A program made the position numbers and the translations under genes. A DNA stretch of 64,000 bases from Primulina eburnea (taxonomy: Eukaryota; Streptophyta; Magnoliopsida; Lamiales; Gesneriaceae): the NCBI RefSeq assembly GCF_022965805.1, contig NC_133114.1, positions 10,436,261 through 10,500,260 of the forward strand, given 5' to 3'. Below, piece after piece: positions 10,949 to 22,819 of the stretch. Numbering within the stretch: the stretch's first letter is position 1; every line of letters starts with the position of its first letter. Below the pieces are notes generated by a model. The model had not been told where the DNA came from, made no database searches, and was given only the letters and a program-made list of their open reading frames with translations.

Positions 10949-13900
10949 ATGGATTCTAATTCTTGGGCTGCTCGTCTGTCTTCTGCCACCAAGAGCTATA
11001 AATCAGCTCTTCAATCTCGATCTGGTTAGTGCTTGGCTTTATTGTTTCACTTTTTTCTGGAACTTTTAATTTCCATCTGGGTTTCTTTGAATTTGTTAAT
11101 TTGATATAGATTTCGGTGAAAGGTTGCATCTTTTTGTAATGATTTAGGTTCCAAGGTAGTCTGTACGGAGTATAAAATGGAATGATTTTAATTAGGGTTT
11201 CTGATTGAATAAATTATCCTTTGAAAAGTTAGCTCTCTGTTTGAGTACTGGATTCAAAATCAGTTGAACCCCTCGTGTTCAGTAAGGTTTTTTGTGCATC
11301 ACATGTTTGTGTTGAAAAGTGAAAACTGGCTTTTACTCGGAGCTCGTTAACATTTTCTATTGAATGTTATCCTCTGAAAGTTGAATTTTAAAGATTGTTT
11401 CTGCTCATGGCTTTGCATTATAACCTAAGAGAGTTTCTTATATGGGATTGTTTTACTACTGAATCTTTTTTTACATTTGCATTGATTTCTGATGGGCTTT
11501 CTATGTGTTTGGATGTTATGGCAGGGCTGAAGTGGGATAATTTTGATGCAGATATGCTTATGGGTTTCGAGGAACTCGAGGTGGAGGATGATACAAGGGA
11601 AGAGTACATTTGCCCTTTCTGTTCAGAATATTTTGACATTGTGGGACTCTGTTGCCATATTGATGATGAGCATCCTGTGGAGACCAACAATGGGGTAACC
11701 TTTTCTTTTGTTTTTTTCTAATTACTCTTCGAGTACAATCTAAAAATTTTAAGTCATACCCATTAGTGCAAAGTTCCTGCTACACTTATATGCAATGCTT
11801 TCTTGATACTCAACTAGCTAGATCTTATTTAATGATAATTTTTTTAGCATTTTTCACAAAACTTTTGGAAGATAATTAATCAGACCTGTTTCATGATATG
11901 CATATATTATGTCATGTGCTCATAATTGAGGAACCATACCTATATTTATGTTTATCTCATTGAGTTATCTTTAGCACGCCACTGCCTGAAAGGTGGAACT
12001 ATTTGAGAAGAAAATGTCTCTTAAGCATTTGTTGTTTCAGTTCTTTTGTTTGCCAAAAATATAATATTAAATGATAATCATTCGGACGTTTGTGTGTGAA
12101 GTTATGTTAATAGAAGTATTCTTTCTGCAGGTGTGTCCAGTTTGCTCTGTGAGGGTTGGTGTTGACATGGTAGCCCATATAACCTTGCAACATGGAAATG
12201 TCTTTAAGATATCCTTTCTTTTACTTGGCTATTTCTTATAATATCTTCATGTTTCCCAAGTAGTTTTTTTCCCACCCCTCAAATGGCATCTATGTGGTTT
12301 CTCTGTTTTTTATTCTGCAAATATTTTAATTACATGAGCTCATTATCCATCTTGCCACTTCAGATTTATGTTATTCGTTGCATGACAACTATATGAAAAC
12401 AATTGCGGCGTTGACTCTTCGAATATTGGGAAGTGTTGCAATTAGAACAAGATCAACTGATATTTTCGTTTGAATTGAATATTTTATGTTAACATGATCA
12501 CCTACCTTCATTTCCTTGACGGGAGATCACATGCAGCGCAAGAGGAAATCGAGAAAATCTGGTTCCTATTCAACCCTTTCTTTGTTGAGGAGGGAATTGA
12601 AAGAAGGTAATTTGCAGTCCCTTTTTGGAGGGTCGGCCTCCTCAGTTTCTTCTAGCAATGCAGCCCCAGACCCACTATTGTCGTCTTTTATTCTGCCAAT
12701 GGTTCAAGATTTTGAAAGTGTTCCATCTAACACATCAACTGTGTCAGTATCAGTTGAAAAAGGCACAACTGATGGCATTTCAGAAAGGTAATATTTAAGT
12801 TCATTCTGACTCCGTGTCATTATGTGGCATTTAGTAATTAACTTTATGGCGAATTGCTGAAGTATTTTGAATAGCCTTTTAAGAATATTATATTCTTGAC
12901 GTTGTTGAGCATTGAACTTGGATATCTCGTTTCAGTCATTTAGTTATCTGTGTTTGCAGACATGATCTGATCCACTTTTATATCCGTACCACTTTACGAT
13001 TTTTAGTCTTTCCTTCTCTCTCTAATTTGGGGAAATGTGATTCAACATAAATGATTTCTAATGGTGTTATTTGGCTCCATGAAAAGATATTCTTAAGTTA
13101 CCCGGAGCTCTTTAGGCTGTTTTCAACCATCTTCCTTCCGAGTGCTGGTTTTTTTTGCAAAGTTTATTAACTAGTTTATAGACTAGAGCCAGTCCATTGA
13201 GATTAATATTTATCGATTAAGTTCTTACTTTATAGAATGATTCAAAATCCAATTTAACGTTGAAGTAGGCTATGTTAACTCAATAGTTTTTGTAAGACTT
13301 TGATGATCGAGTTTCTGAAATTTTGTTCTCACCTCACAGTAACCTCCGTGAAATTTAACGGGCATTTGAAATTAGTGGTTGGTGCGGATACTGATTTCTT
13401 GACGCATATTCATTCTTGCGGCAACTGCCTCCAGAAGTTTAATAGTTGTTCTACAATTCTCGAGACTTGAATACAGATTTAGTCATTATATTGATGACTA
13501 AACTAGAGTACTTCGAAAAAAGTTAAGCATTTGGTTTGCTCATCTTATCTCTACCACAGAAGTTAATGATTATCTCAGTTGTAGGTACCTGATTTTATTG
13601 GCTAGTTAAACTATTAGTTTATTTAGTTTGATCGATTAAATTTGAGATAAGACGATAGATTATCATTTTAATAATTAATAAAATATCAACATTGGTTTGC
13701 TTGATAAATATTAGTTTATTTAGTTTGATCGATTAAATTTGAGATAAGACGATAGATTATCATTTTAATAATTAATGAAATATCAACAATATTATTATTA
13801 AGGATAATATTATAATTTAAATTCAATGATTTGATTGATGTAAGATAAATAATTAATGATTGGATTGATATAAGATAAATAATTAGTAGATGGATAAATA

Positions 13901-14582
13901 ATATTACCAAGTAAACATGAGATTGGATAAAGATAGATTATCAATGGAATGATAATGTGCAACCTCAAATGTTGCATTGGAGTATACCTTTGTCCGACAA
14001 TGTTTTTATTGCACTCTAGCAATAATCTGCAGCCTTGAAGATGAAAATATATGTAGTGGTCTCATTTTCTCTGTATATGGTCAAAGTAGTTAAAATGTGA
14101 TTGTCGATATTGCCACTGCTTCACTGAGTAGTTTAAGGTTTGTTGGGTTTTATTTCCTATTTTTCTGGGAATTGTTTTCTGCAGAGTTTTTTTGAAGTAC
14201 TTTGAGGAATAAAGTATATGTGCAGTTTCATTTACTTAAGTAGGCGGAATCTGACTTAGCAATCAAATAATGCAAGTTTTTTTGCGTGATGAATGATATC
14301 AAATTGATCGTGAAACGTTTGTGATGCTGTGATTGTAAGTGTTCATTGTTTTTTTAGGATGGTGAATACAGAAGTATTTTTGGAATGTATAACATAATGA
14401 TATAGTACTTTTGGAGAGAGATTAAAAATAGAAGTACAAGTGATGATGATATTCATTGGATTACTGTTTGCAGAAAGGTCCAAGAACCTCCATTGTCGAT
14501 CAAAGATAAGGAGGAGAAGACGAAGAGATGTGAGTTTGTTCAAGGAATACTGTTATCTAAGGTGCTTGATGATAATTTTTAA
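10949..14582 (+). CDS. Di19-family zinc-finger protein, five exons
   Basis: Drought/dehydration-induced 19 (Di19) family protein; members are small nuclear C2H2-type zinc-finger proteins linked to stress and light responses. Exons: 10949-11024, 11525-11694, 12131-12208, 12531-12787, 14474-14582, totalling 690 nt and 229 residues, the usual family size. The N-terminus MDSNSWAARLSSATKSYKSA is family-typical. Finger 1 has C55, C58, H70, H75 (YICPFCSEYFDIVGLCCHID); finger 2 has C84, C87, H98, H103 in exon 3. A basic KRKSRK stretch (about 112-117) can serve as a nuclear signal. The C-terminal Di19_C motif ends CEFVQGILLSKVLDDNF. Reading frame is kept across all junctions: intron 1 is phase 1, introns 2 and 3 phase 0, intron 4 phase 2. 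Introns 1, 2 and 4 are GT-AG; intron 3 is AT-AC. The start is the first ATG of the conserved N-terminus. The gene looks intact. Family assignment is confident; the exact paralogue is not. Confidence 0.93.
12209..12530 (+). other. U12-type AT-AC intron of the Di19 gene
   Basis: The 5' end atatccttt (12209-12217) is the U12-class donor consensus. The branch-site element ttccttgac (12512-12520) matches the U12 consensus ttccttrac, with its adenosine 11 nt before the acceptor. The intron ends in AC at 12529-12530. Splicing here joins ...NVFK to MQRKRK, which is the family sequence. No GT-AG alternative gives that junction. Confidence 0.9.
12788..14473 (+). other. Long intron 4 of the Di19 gene
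   Basis: A 1.69-kb GT-AG intron (donor aaag/gtaata, acceptor gtttgcag). It is AT-rich and holds the direct duplication annotated separately. Short open frames in it do not resemble proteins. Confidence 0.85.
13613..13787. repeat. Direct duplication in intron 4
   Basis: A 78-base AT-rich unit (13613-13690) recurs at 13710-13787 with one visible difference, separated by 19 bases (period 97). Both start attagtttatttagtttgat and end tatcaac. The following stretch to about 13900 has related short repeats (gatataagataaataatta). It may be a decayed small transposon or a local duplication. Confidence 0.8.
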
Positions 14583-14680
14583 GGGTCATCTGTGGTGGCT
14601 GCTATGCTTGTGGAACCTGCAAAGTGGATCGTGGCCATAATGACCGAGTATCTAAACACGTAGTACAAATAAGTTGTAGC

Positions 14681-14686
14681 AATAAA
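14681..14686 (+). terminator. Candidate polyadenylation signal of the Di19 gene
   Basis: AATAAA lies 99 bases after the stop codon, a normal distance for a plant 3' UTR. The actual cleavage site cannot be read from sequence. Confidence 0.5.
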
Positions 14687-14849
14687 TGTAATTTACGTTT
14701 GTGTGTAGAATTAGTTGAAGAGGAGAGACTCGGTGTATTTCATTTTCGTTTAAGACGCCTTGGTAAAGAAGATGACGATGTTTTTATGGCTCTATCTATC
14801 GATTCTGATCGTTATCGATTTTTTCTAGCATAATTGCAGTTTTTGTCTC

Positions 14850-16390
14850 CTTTAACTTGATTCTAAAATTTTGCAGTTACGTTTGTAGAAAATCAGTCGT
14901 GCCTGATAGTAAACTTGCGAGGTCGAGATTGAGTTTGAGTTTATATTGGGCACTGAGTTCTGATTCTGAAGTATGACAAAAGTTCTGTATTATAAGAAGT
15001 TTGTACCAAAAATTTATGCGTTGAATCAATATAGTAGCTGACAGGAGCTCGTGATTACGGCAGTCAACCAATCGATTTCGGAATTATCGATTCATATGTG
15101 GTGTTACCTTAAAGTTTTAAATCGACTTAATGTATTTTTCCTTTTCCAATTCGGACATCAAGTATTTTGAAGAAAACGTTGGATCGAATTTGTTTTATTT
15201 AATAAATACAATTATATATTGATGATGATCGGGTAAATTGGACGAGTTGAGTGAGCAATTTATTGGGCCGAGCAGGTATTACTTTTTGGGAATGTTGGAG
15301 GCCGGGTAGATGGTATCCAGACTAAATGATCTGCACACTTTAACAGCAAAGAACGTTAGTTGGGCGTCGGAAAACCTTCTGGTGTAGTAACTCCGACGCT
15401 CAAGTCAGTCAAGTGTTTATGTCAAGGAAAGTGCAATACAAAGAGTATATATCGAGTGTGTGAAAAAATTTAAGTGAATTTCATATCCTTATGATCAAGC
15501 AAACCTGAGTATTAGATATCTTTGTTTTCAGTGCTAAATTACACTTCTTGGCGAGATGGCTGGTAATGCCCTGCCCCCTGACACTGACATCTAACAACTC
15601 AAAATGCTTCTAATCTAGTCGCATCACCCTTACGTGCGGTGAATGACATACTAATGATCTCAAAGTATGGCCTCCAATACATGTGGGCCCAGAATCGATA
15701 AAAACACACTTGATTGCTCAGTTATTATGTAAGTCTTATCATACTGACCGAACTAAGCTGAGAGTCCGAGTTCATTTGAGTAAATGATGATTTATTCAAT
15801 TTCCTTGGTTGTTACAAACCAATGATGGTTTATAAAAGAGTACCTCCTTCACTCGGGCTAGTTCTTATCTCGATTTCTCTCTTCTTTCCGATCTTCCCCT
15901 TGCTCTAGTCAAGGATGACCTGCATGCTTCTCGGGGTATCACCACTCTCTCCATAAATAATCGGGCTAAAGTCTCACTCGTTGTCCCGAACCGTCAAATT
16001 GGACTTGGGCGGCGGATTAATATATATTTTGAAATTAAACAGGTTAGGGCTGATGACAACATGACATAAGCCCTAGTATTCGTAAAGATATATCTCTGAT
16101 AGATGTTGCTTTGCATACTTGACCCAACTTTTCATATTCTCAGGTGACCCGGTTCAGTTTCCGAGGTGAATCCTGACCATCTACCTAACTTTAGATCAAC
16201 GGATCCGTTTAACCCTCTTACCTTTATAAATATCAACAGCCACTCTCTATTTCATACTTTTTACATTCTCGAATTCTTGTTCTCACTCTCACAATTCTGG
16301 CGTCCCTCATTCTTCAACGATGAACTCGTGTAATCAATTTCGACAAGCTTTTCCTCATTTATCATTATCGTAAGTTCTTTCTTCTTTTCA
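14850..16390. other. Intergenic, repeat-like, no gene seen
   Basis: No convincing coding sequence. The stretch from about 15240 includes gggcgtcggaaaacctt and ctccgacgctcaagtcag, phrases I associate with plant retrotransposon leaders. It precedes the transposon-like frame at 16394, so part of this may be that element's LTR or leader. No boundaries could be fixed. Confidence 0.4.
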
Positions 16391-16393
16391 ATC

Positions 16394-17283
16394 ATGTCAA
16401 ACTCTACTTTTTCTACTTTTGGTGCTAACATTTGTGGTTCCTTGGACTTGGAGTCTTCCACGCTGCGGTCCAACTCCACTCCTTATGTTCCCCCCGCTAG
16501 TTGTTCCACCACCAATTCTAAAGAACACATTCTTGCCATTCCCTCTAAGAAATCCAAAAAACACAAAACCACCCACAAGGTTGTCAGGCCTTCCCGAGCC
16601 CTAGAGAAGGCCAAGGGCAAAGCCCGTGCTTCCGGCAAACCTAGACCAATACCCCGAGTATCCCATGGTTTTCTACCATGGTGGCTCGACGAGAACCTCA
16701 GAGTCCTAAGTTCTATCCCCTCTACTTATTCCATCCTCATTCCCGGTCCTCCGGACTACGCTGACTAACCCCCAGAAAGGTTTTATACTTTTTTCTGACA
16801 CCAAGTCCTTAGTTCTCTTCTGTTCCTCGTCTCTCCTTTCTATATTGAGGTGACCCGCTTCCTTGAGGTATAGGTGACCCGCTTCCTCGAGGTCCCTCTC
16901 AACTAACTCCACCCCAACTCCTTCCGGATTATGGCATCGACCTTCGTTTTTTCGAGATGCATAATCTTCTAATTAATCTCCTCATTCTCTACTAATTCTT
17001 TGGATGCCAGTCCATTGATTAGACATTCTCTCTTACCGTACGACTAAACAGCCAAATCTTTGATGACATCCCATTTTCATTGAAGAGATGGAAAGGACGA
17101 TACTTTTTTATTAACCTGCACTTTCCCCTAAATGCCCGATTTACTTTCAAACCAAACTATTTATCCAACTCGAGCTCTCTGGAAACTATAAAACCCGAGA
17201 ACCTTATATTCGGAAGCAGGAGTTTGTGGAAGGGAAGGAATTTCCTTCTGAAATTAATATTTTATTTAGAATTTTTAGACTAA
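16394..17283 (+). pseudogene. Decayed transposon-type protein, probably gypsy-associated
   Basis: A 124-codon frame (16394-16768) with Ser/Thr- and Lys-rich sequence (e.g. KKSKKHKTTHKVVRPSRALE) runs into further frames with PEGFILFSDTKSL-like and EMHNLLINLLI-like pieces, ending with KRWKGRYFFINLHFP and WKGRNFLLKL by 17283. This order resembles the plant 'putative gypsy type transposon' domain found in Athila/Tat-like elements. There are several stops and shifts. The assignment is from memory of the family pattern and is weak. Confidence 0.35.
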
Positions 17284-17451
17284 TTTGAATTGACTTGATC
17301 AGTCAAAATATTTGTTTTCTTAAATATAGATAATCTTATTCTTGGGAATTATTCAAGATAATTTGGAAACTCATCTATAAGATATAATATATTAACTTTG
17401 AATAGAGTTTTATTCCTATTAAACTCTTGTTTCCTTGTTTATAGGTGGGGA
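17284..17451. other. AT-rich spacer, nothing recognised
   Basis: Short AT-rich stretch between the transposon-type pseudogene and the GAGCTCG-rich repeat. No feature seen. Confidence 0.5.
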
Positions 17452-17830
17452 TTAGGGATGTAAACGATCCAAACCAAATCAAACAGTATCAGGCTTGAGA
17501 TTGGTTTGTTTAAAATTGTTTGAGGCTCGAGCTCGATTCGAGCTTCTATTATCAGGCTCGAGCTTGATTTGTATTGAAATTATTGAGCTCGTTAAAAGCT
17601 CGAGCTCGGCTCATTAAAAGCTCGTTTAGTATGTTAATCAAGCCAGGCTCGATCTCGGCTCGTTAAAAGCTCGTTTAGCATGTTAATCAAGCCAAGCTCG
17701 AGATTGATTCATTAATAGCTCGTTTAACATGTTTAACAAGCCTGTCTTGAGCTCGTCTCGTTTTTGAGCTCGATAAACATAGAATGGAGCTCGAGTTTGA
17801 GTTTGAATCGAGCTTGTTAAAAATTAAATA
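17452..17830 (+). repeat. GAGCTCG-rich repeat with 49-bp tandem units
   Basis: It begins tagggatgtaaacgatcc, resembling the terminal sequence of non-autonomous hAT-like elements with 'gagctcgagctcg' interiors that are common in plants. Inside, three imperfect 49-base units run 17598-17646, 17647-17695 and 17696-17744, each with agctcgttta followed by atgttaatcaagcc or close. The opposite terminal repeat was not found, so the element is incomplete or broken. Confidence 0.55.
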
Positions 17831-17960
17831 TATCTACAAACTAATTTTCAGACATAAAAATGTAAATTCATTCATAAATAACCAAAACGACACAAATAAG
17901 AGCAAAAAAAAACATAAATAAGTATATTATTGAACATTCCAAAATCATATACTCATTATA

Positions 17961-18073
17961 TGTTGTGTGCTGATGTTGACAACACCCTAGCACAACACCA
18001 AATTCTGATATACTCATTATATTTATTTCCTATATGTTTATGATCAACAACCCTTTCAAGTGGTATCAGAGCC
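17961..18073 (+). mobile_element. Copia element F: LTR remnant and primer-binding site
   Basis: A block starting tgttgtgtgctgatgttg and ending ccctttca at about 18058 is followed by a primer-binding site tggtatcagagcc at 18061-18073, complementary to initiator tRNA-Met. The LTR piece is far shorter than a full copia LTR, so it is truncated or its start lies further left and is unrecognised. Confidence 0.6.
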
Positions 18074-18141
18074 GATGCTTGATACACTAAGCGATTGATT
18101 CTGGTCTTCTATTGTTTTTACAGGAATTATACAAATAGCTT

Positions 18142-19290
18142 GATGGATCCATTGAATTCTAGTGCTGCCTTTAGACCACCAGTTTTGGATGGATCGAAAT
18201 ATGCATTTTGGAAGGTCAAGATGAGGATGTTCATAAAATCCATTGAGGAAAGAGCTTGGAAACGGGTTCTAGATGGTTGGTCACCACCACGAATTGTTGA
18301 TGCTGATGGTGACAGCCGAGTTAAGCCGAAGAGTGCATGGACTAATGACGAAGTTCAAACCTCTAACCTCAACTCTAAGGCACTCAATGCCATCTTTACC
18401 TTGGTCGATATCAATATGTTCAGCCTTATCACAAATTGCACATCTGCTAAAGAAGCTTGGGACATTCTCCAAAAGTACTGCGCGAAGGATCTGAAAGTGT
18501 CCGCAGAACCAAACTAAAAATTCTGACATCAAAATAGCCTGGGGATGGAGGAAAATGAAGCAATCGTTCAATACGATTGAAGCCTCCGAGATACTGCCAA
18601 TGAAGCCTTCAGTCTTGGTGATCCCATGTCAAATGAAAGGCTCGTAAGTAAAGTACTAAGACCTCTCCCTGGACGATTTAACATTAAGATATGTGTCATT
18701 GATGAATCAAAAGACACGTCTACTATGAATCTGGAAGACTTGAAAAGTTCTCTTAGAACTTTTGAGATGAATCTGGACATACAAAAAGGAAATAAAGGGA
18801 AGGTCATTGTGTTGCAAACCACTGATGACTCCATGAATAGTCTAATTCAAGAAGCAAATTAATCTGCTCTCGGTGAGGAGTCAATCTCCTTGATTACTAA
18901 GAAGTTTGGTGACTACTTGAAAAGAATGAAAGACAAGAAGAAAACCATGTCAGCACCAAAACCTTCTTATGTTCCTTTTGAAAGGAATAAAATGTCTATA
19001 CCTACTCCAGAGAATTTTAGATCAAGGAATGAAGTATTGAGTCGACCAGAGGTAAAGAAACTTGATTCAGTACAATGTAGAGAATGTTCTGGATTTGGTC
19101 ATTATGCAAATGAGTTTGCCAAATGAATTTGCAAAAATAAAAACATGGCAGTTTCCTTGAGTGACGAAGATACCGATGAAGAACGTGACTCCAAGGAAGG
19201 AGATGATTGCACTTCTCTATCTGTCATCCAGAAAGATATATACAAACAGCAGGTCAATCTCTTTGGTGTTGCAACATCAGGCCGCAACAC
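18142..19290 (+). pseudogene. Copia element F: SIRE-like gag, decayed
   Basis: Begins MDPLNSSAAFRPPVLDGSKY about 70 bases after the primer-binding site. A UBN2-type gag follows (FWKVKMRMFIKSIEERAW, then TSAKEAWDILQKYC), with frame breaks at about 18515-18625, a middle part (NIKICVIDESKDTSTMNLED), and a zinc knuckle CRECSGFGHYANEF whose last Cys is replaced by Phe, then the acidic DEDTDEERDSKE tract. At least two stops or shifts break the frame. No protease, integrase or RT of this element follows; instead gypsy element D begins. Confidence 0.75.
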
Positions 19291-19299
19291 CGTGTAAAA

Positions 19300-20389
19300 T
19301 TGCTTACATTCAAAATTTGAGTTCGGGCAAGAATGAAAATTTCGAGACCTCAGGGCCCAAAATGAAATAATTTCGAGAAAAAAAGGTCTGAAATGCAATT
19401 TTCAAAAATTATTTTGGGTAGATAGTGTAATTTCAAGATTTACTAAGGATTATGTTATGAAAGTTTTGAGAATTTTGGGTTATTAATTATAGGAATTATT
19501 TAACTTTTCGACTCAAATGGATTAGTTGGTATATTTGTCGCAGGAATGATATTTATTTCAGGTGTAGCTACCTATGCATTCCTAGATTTAGGAGATACAC
19601 ACTCATTCATATCTGTGACGTTTGTAAAGCGACTTAAAATTATACCAGAGGATTTGGATTTGAGCTTTAGAGTTTCTATTCCTTCATGTGATCAGATGGT
19701 TACTATGAGTATAGTAAGGAATCTGGAGCTTCGTTTACTGAAGAATGCCGTTCAGGCAGATCTCATCGTACTCCCGATGCCTAAGTTCAACATCATTCTT
19801 GGCATGGATTGGCTATCGTTGAATGGAGCTTCGATAGATTTCTGGCAGAGGTTAGTAACGAAAAATCTTTTGTCTTTGAGGCAGCAAGAAACAAGAAAAT
19901 GCCACACATCATCTCCTGCATCTGTGCGAGGAAACTTATGAAGGGAGACTTCAAAGATTTTCTAACGAGCATTATTTCAGTACACGTTCCGGTCAGTCAG
20001 AAGCTAGAGGATATTGAGGTTGTCAGACACTTTCCTAACGTCTTTCATGAGGATTTTTCTGGCATTCCACCCGGACCGAGGGTGGAATTTCTATTGAGTT
20101 GATGTGGGTATAGTACCAATTTCTAAAGCACCCTATCATCTAGCACCGTCCAAGATGAAAGATCTGAAGGATCAGATTCAGGAGTTGCTTGACAAGGGTT
20201 TTATTCGCCTGCGTTGTTCTCTGTGGGGAGCACCGATATTATATGTGAAGAAGAAGGATGGCGGTATGCGACTCTGCATTGACTATAGAGAGCTGAACTG
20301 AGTCACCATCAAGAATAAATATCCCTTTCCTAGAATCGAAGACTTGTTTGATCAGCTGCAAGGAGCTTCAATTTTCTTGAAGATAGATC
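19300..20389 (+). pseudogene. Gypsy element D: protease and RT start
   Basis: After an intron-like stretch ending tttgtcgcag at 19543, the frame opens MIFISGVATYAFLDLGDTHS, the retroviral-type aspartic protease (D-S-G changed to D-L-G), then LGMDWLS. A shifted frame continues with HFPNVFHEDFSGIPPG, then the RT N-terminus from 20104 ([30 protein letters not shown]). There is a stop at 20299-20301, after which RT continues ([23 protein letters not shown]) up to 20389. The copia insertion A interrupts here; RT resumes at 50131. Gag and 5' LTR are absent. Confidence 0.85.
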
Positions 20390-22529
20390 TGAAAGGGGAT
20401 CGGTTACGGTGACGGGAAGCGCAACGGAAGTTTAAAATTTTAATTTTCATCAAGAAATTTTGGCCACCTAGTGAAAGTGTAAAGCAAATACAATAAAACA
20501 CAAAATGACATTAATAGTGTGTTAAGAAATGTACCTATCAATCACAAGGATTGATGTATGGCTCCAACTAAGGTGTAAACACCTTAGCTCTTCAATGGTA
20601 GAAACTATCTACAAGCTCTCCTTGTTCTTGAATCTTTCCTTCAAATTAGGCCCACCACCAACTAGCTAGAACCACTCTAATTTTGCAATAGAAAAATTAG
20701 AGCATTTTTCTTTGAGAAGTGTAGTGTTTCTTCAACAATTGAAGAACAAATTAATTGGAGAGGATGAATAGTATTTTCAGCCACTATTCATGCTAGGAGA
20801 GAAGGAGAGACATTTTTTGGTTGTGGGAAAAGTTAAAGTAAAAAAGATGCATGTCAAGCCTTGGTTATACAAAAAGTTGTCTCCCAACCTTTCACCTCCC
20901 TTGCATGCCTTTCTATTTGGGTTTGTAACAATTACAAAGCCCATGGACTTTTATTTAAATGTCCCAAATATATTTGAGACCATTTAACCATTGCTTGCTT
21001 TTACTCAAGCCCACTAGTCTAATAATTATTTTTAATTGGGCTCTACAAGACCCAATATTGTTTAATTAATTCAACACTTGAATTAATTTAATTATTTGGA
21101 CTCTACTAGGCCCACTAGTGTTTAATTAGTCCAACACTTGAATTAATTTAATTTAGTCCATAATAATGTTTATGGAAATCACAATTTTCAAATACATTAT
21201 TTGTTTGGCCAACTTTTAATTTAGGAACACTTCCATAAATTAAAATTTACATTTCTCTCATAGAAGTCTTACTTCTATTTTTCCTTTATGCTTATAAACT
21301 CATTTATAAGCCGTTCAACACATTGAACTAATTTCTCCTTTATAGAAGTCATACTTCTAATTTTTCTTTACGCTTATAAACTCCTTTATAAGCCGTTCAA
21401 CACATCGAACTATTTCTCTTCTCAACGGGATCTAGAAAGCTAGTACTTGCGTGGCCCTCAATGGTTCATTGATACAACTAGCCGTGGGTTCATATCTCCA
21501 TGTGATTCGGACTAAACATGTCCTTATATGAGCATACCCCAATTGCTCCATTCTTATTTATCAACTTCTTGATAACAAGAATGTCAGAACTCAAGTCTGA
21601 TAGTACCCAACCAACCATGTTAAACGCTTAGCAGCATCGCTTACATGATTCCCTAGGTATCAAATGATAGTGCCTGCAAGAACCATTCAATTATGGTTAG
21701 CGTACAGTACGGTCCCTTCAACTCATATATCCCGACCGATTCGACAACCATTGGTTTATCGAGAGTTGTCAATGAATCGATACTATGTGTCATGTCGTAG
21801 TTGCATCGATGGTGTAATCTATGAAACCCCTTTCATAATTACAACCATACTCTGATCAGAGATTTCAACCTACATACACATGATAACACATAGGATATCT
21901 ATACCCGAAGGTAAGCGGTGAATCCCCGACTACAATGCATCGACTCCTATATGTTTCGACAGAACACCCAACCTTGCCACCTGATGACCCCATGAGAGTC
22001 GGTAAACAAGTCAAAGTGTAATTCTAGCATATAGAGTTTCAATGTTGTCTCGGGTCATAAGGACTAATGGTGTACAACCATAAACTAGGACGTTTCCACT
22101 CGATAAGTGAGAACCACTTGGAAAGTCCTTTTATGGAGGGTTGTTCAGTGCACTCTACCAGGAGCACCTATCTGCATGCTCGGACATCACAATGTCCCCT
22201 ACTAATGAAACATGGTACTCACATCACAGATATTAATCTCGAACTCAAGCGGCCTATATCCTTCTTAGCGGCGGCTGAAGCGACTAGGAACTGTTTAGAA
22301 TATACAGTATTCCAAATATGAGTTTCATGATACTCATCATATGAGCATCTCATATTCTTTCTACTATTTGTATATTCAAGGTCTTTATCTATGCAACTAG
22401 CATGGGTATACAGATAAAGATTTGCCAAAACAATAATTTCAAATATTATTAAAATAAAGATTGCTTATACATAGAGTTTCATTGTGAACACTCGGCCAAC
22501 ACTTGGCTCGACGGACACCTACTCTAACA
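20390..22529 (-). mobile_element. 3' LTR of copia element A
   Basis: A 2,140-base LTR. On the minus strand it begins TGTTAGAGTAGGTG after the polypurine tract and ends CCCCTTTCA. Its right 1.74 kb (20787-22529) is nearly identical, by eye, to 48393-50130. The inner 400 bases (20390-20790) have no counterpart in the other LTR. Frames within it (for example near 21664 and 22067) also occur in the other copies and are LTR sequence, not genes. Confidence 0.88.
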
Positions 22530-22546
22530 ATCTCCCACTTGCACTA
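22530..22546 (-). promoter_or_regulatory. Polypurine tract of copia element A
   Basis: The minus strand reads agtgcaagtgggagat directly before the LTR start TGTTAGAG. This gtgcaagtgggagatTGTTAG arrangement is classic for Ty1/copia second-strand priming and fixes the orientation. Confidence 0.85.
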
Positions 22547-22819
22547 GAGCCAACTACCCATATGCTTCAAACCCATTGGTTCGCGATGCATCTCGAATAA
22601 TGGTCCAGGTAAAGGCTTAGCTAGTGGATCAGCAACATTATCTGCGGAGCCGACTATGTCAAAAGACACTTCTTCCTCTTTCCACAATCTCTCCGAGGAT
22701 GTGGTACTTTCTCAATACATGTTTGGACTTCTGATGAGACCTTGGCTCCTTTGCTTTAGCTAAAGCTCCCGTGTTGTCACACAACACCGGGAGAGGAGCA
22801 ACTCCATTTGGAATGACGT

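Noticed and set aside
11395..11524. Upstream extension of the frame that contains Di19 exon 2
   Set aside because: This open stretch is intron 1; a clean acceptor at 11523-11524 and the family N-terminus in exon 1 at 10949 define the real structure.
14624..14833. 69-codon frame after the Di19 stop codon
   Set aside because: It lies in the 3' UTR and beyond, overlaps the AATAAA signal and has no family resemblance.
21664..22321. Frames of 63 and 84 codons recurring at 24768, 49265 and 49668
   Set aside because: They recur because they are LTR sequence of element A; the copies align as DNA and the element reads on the other strand.
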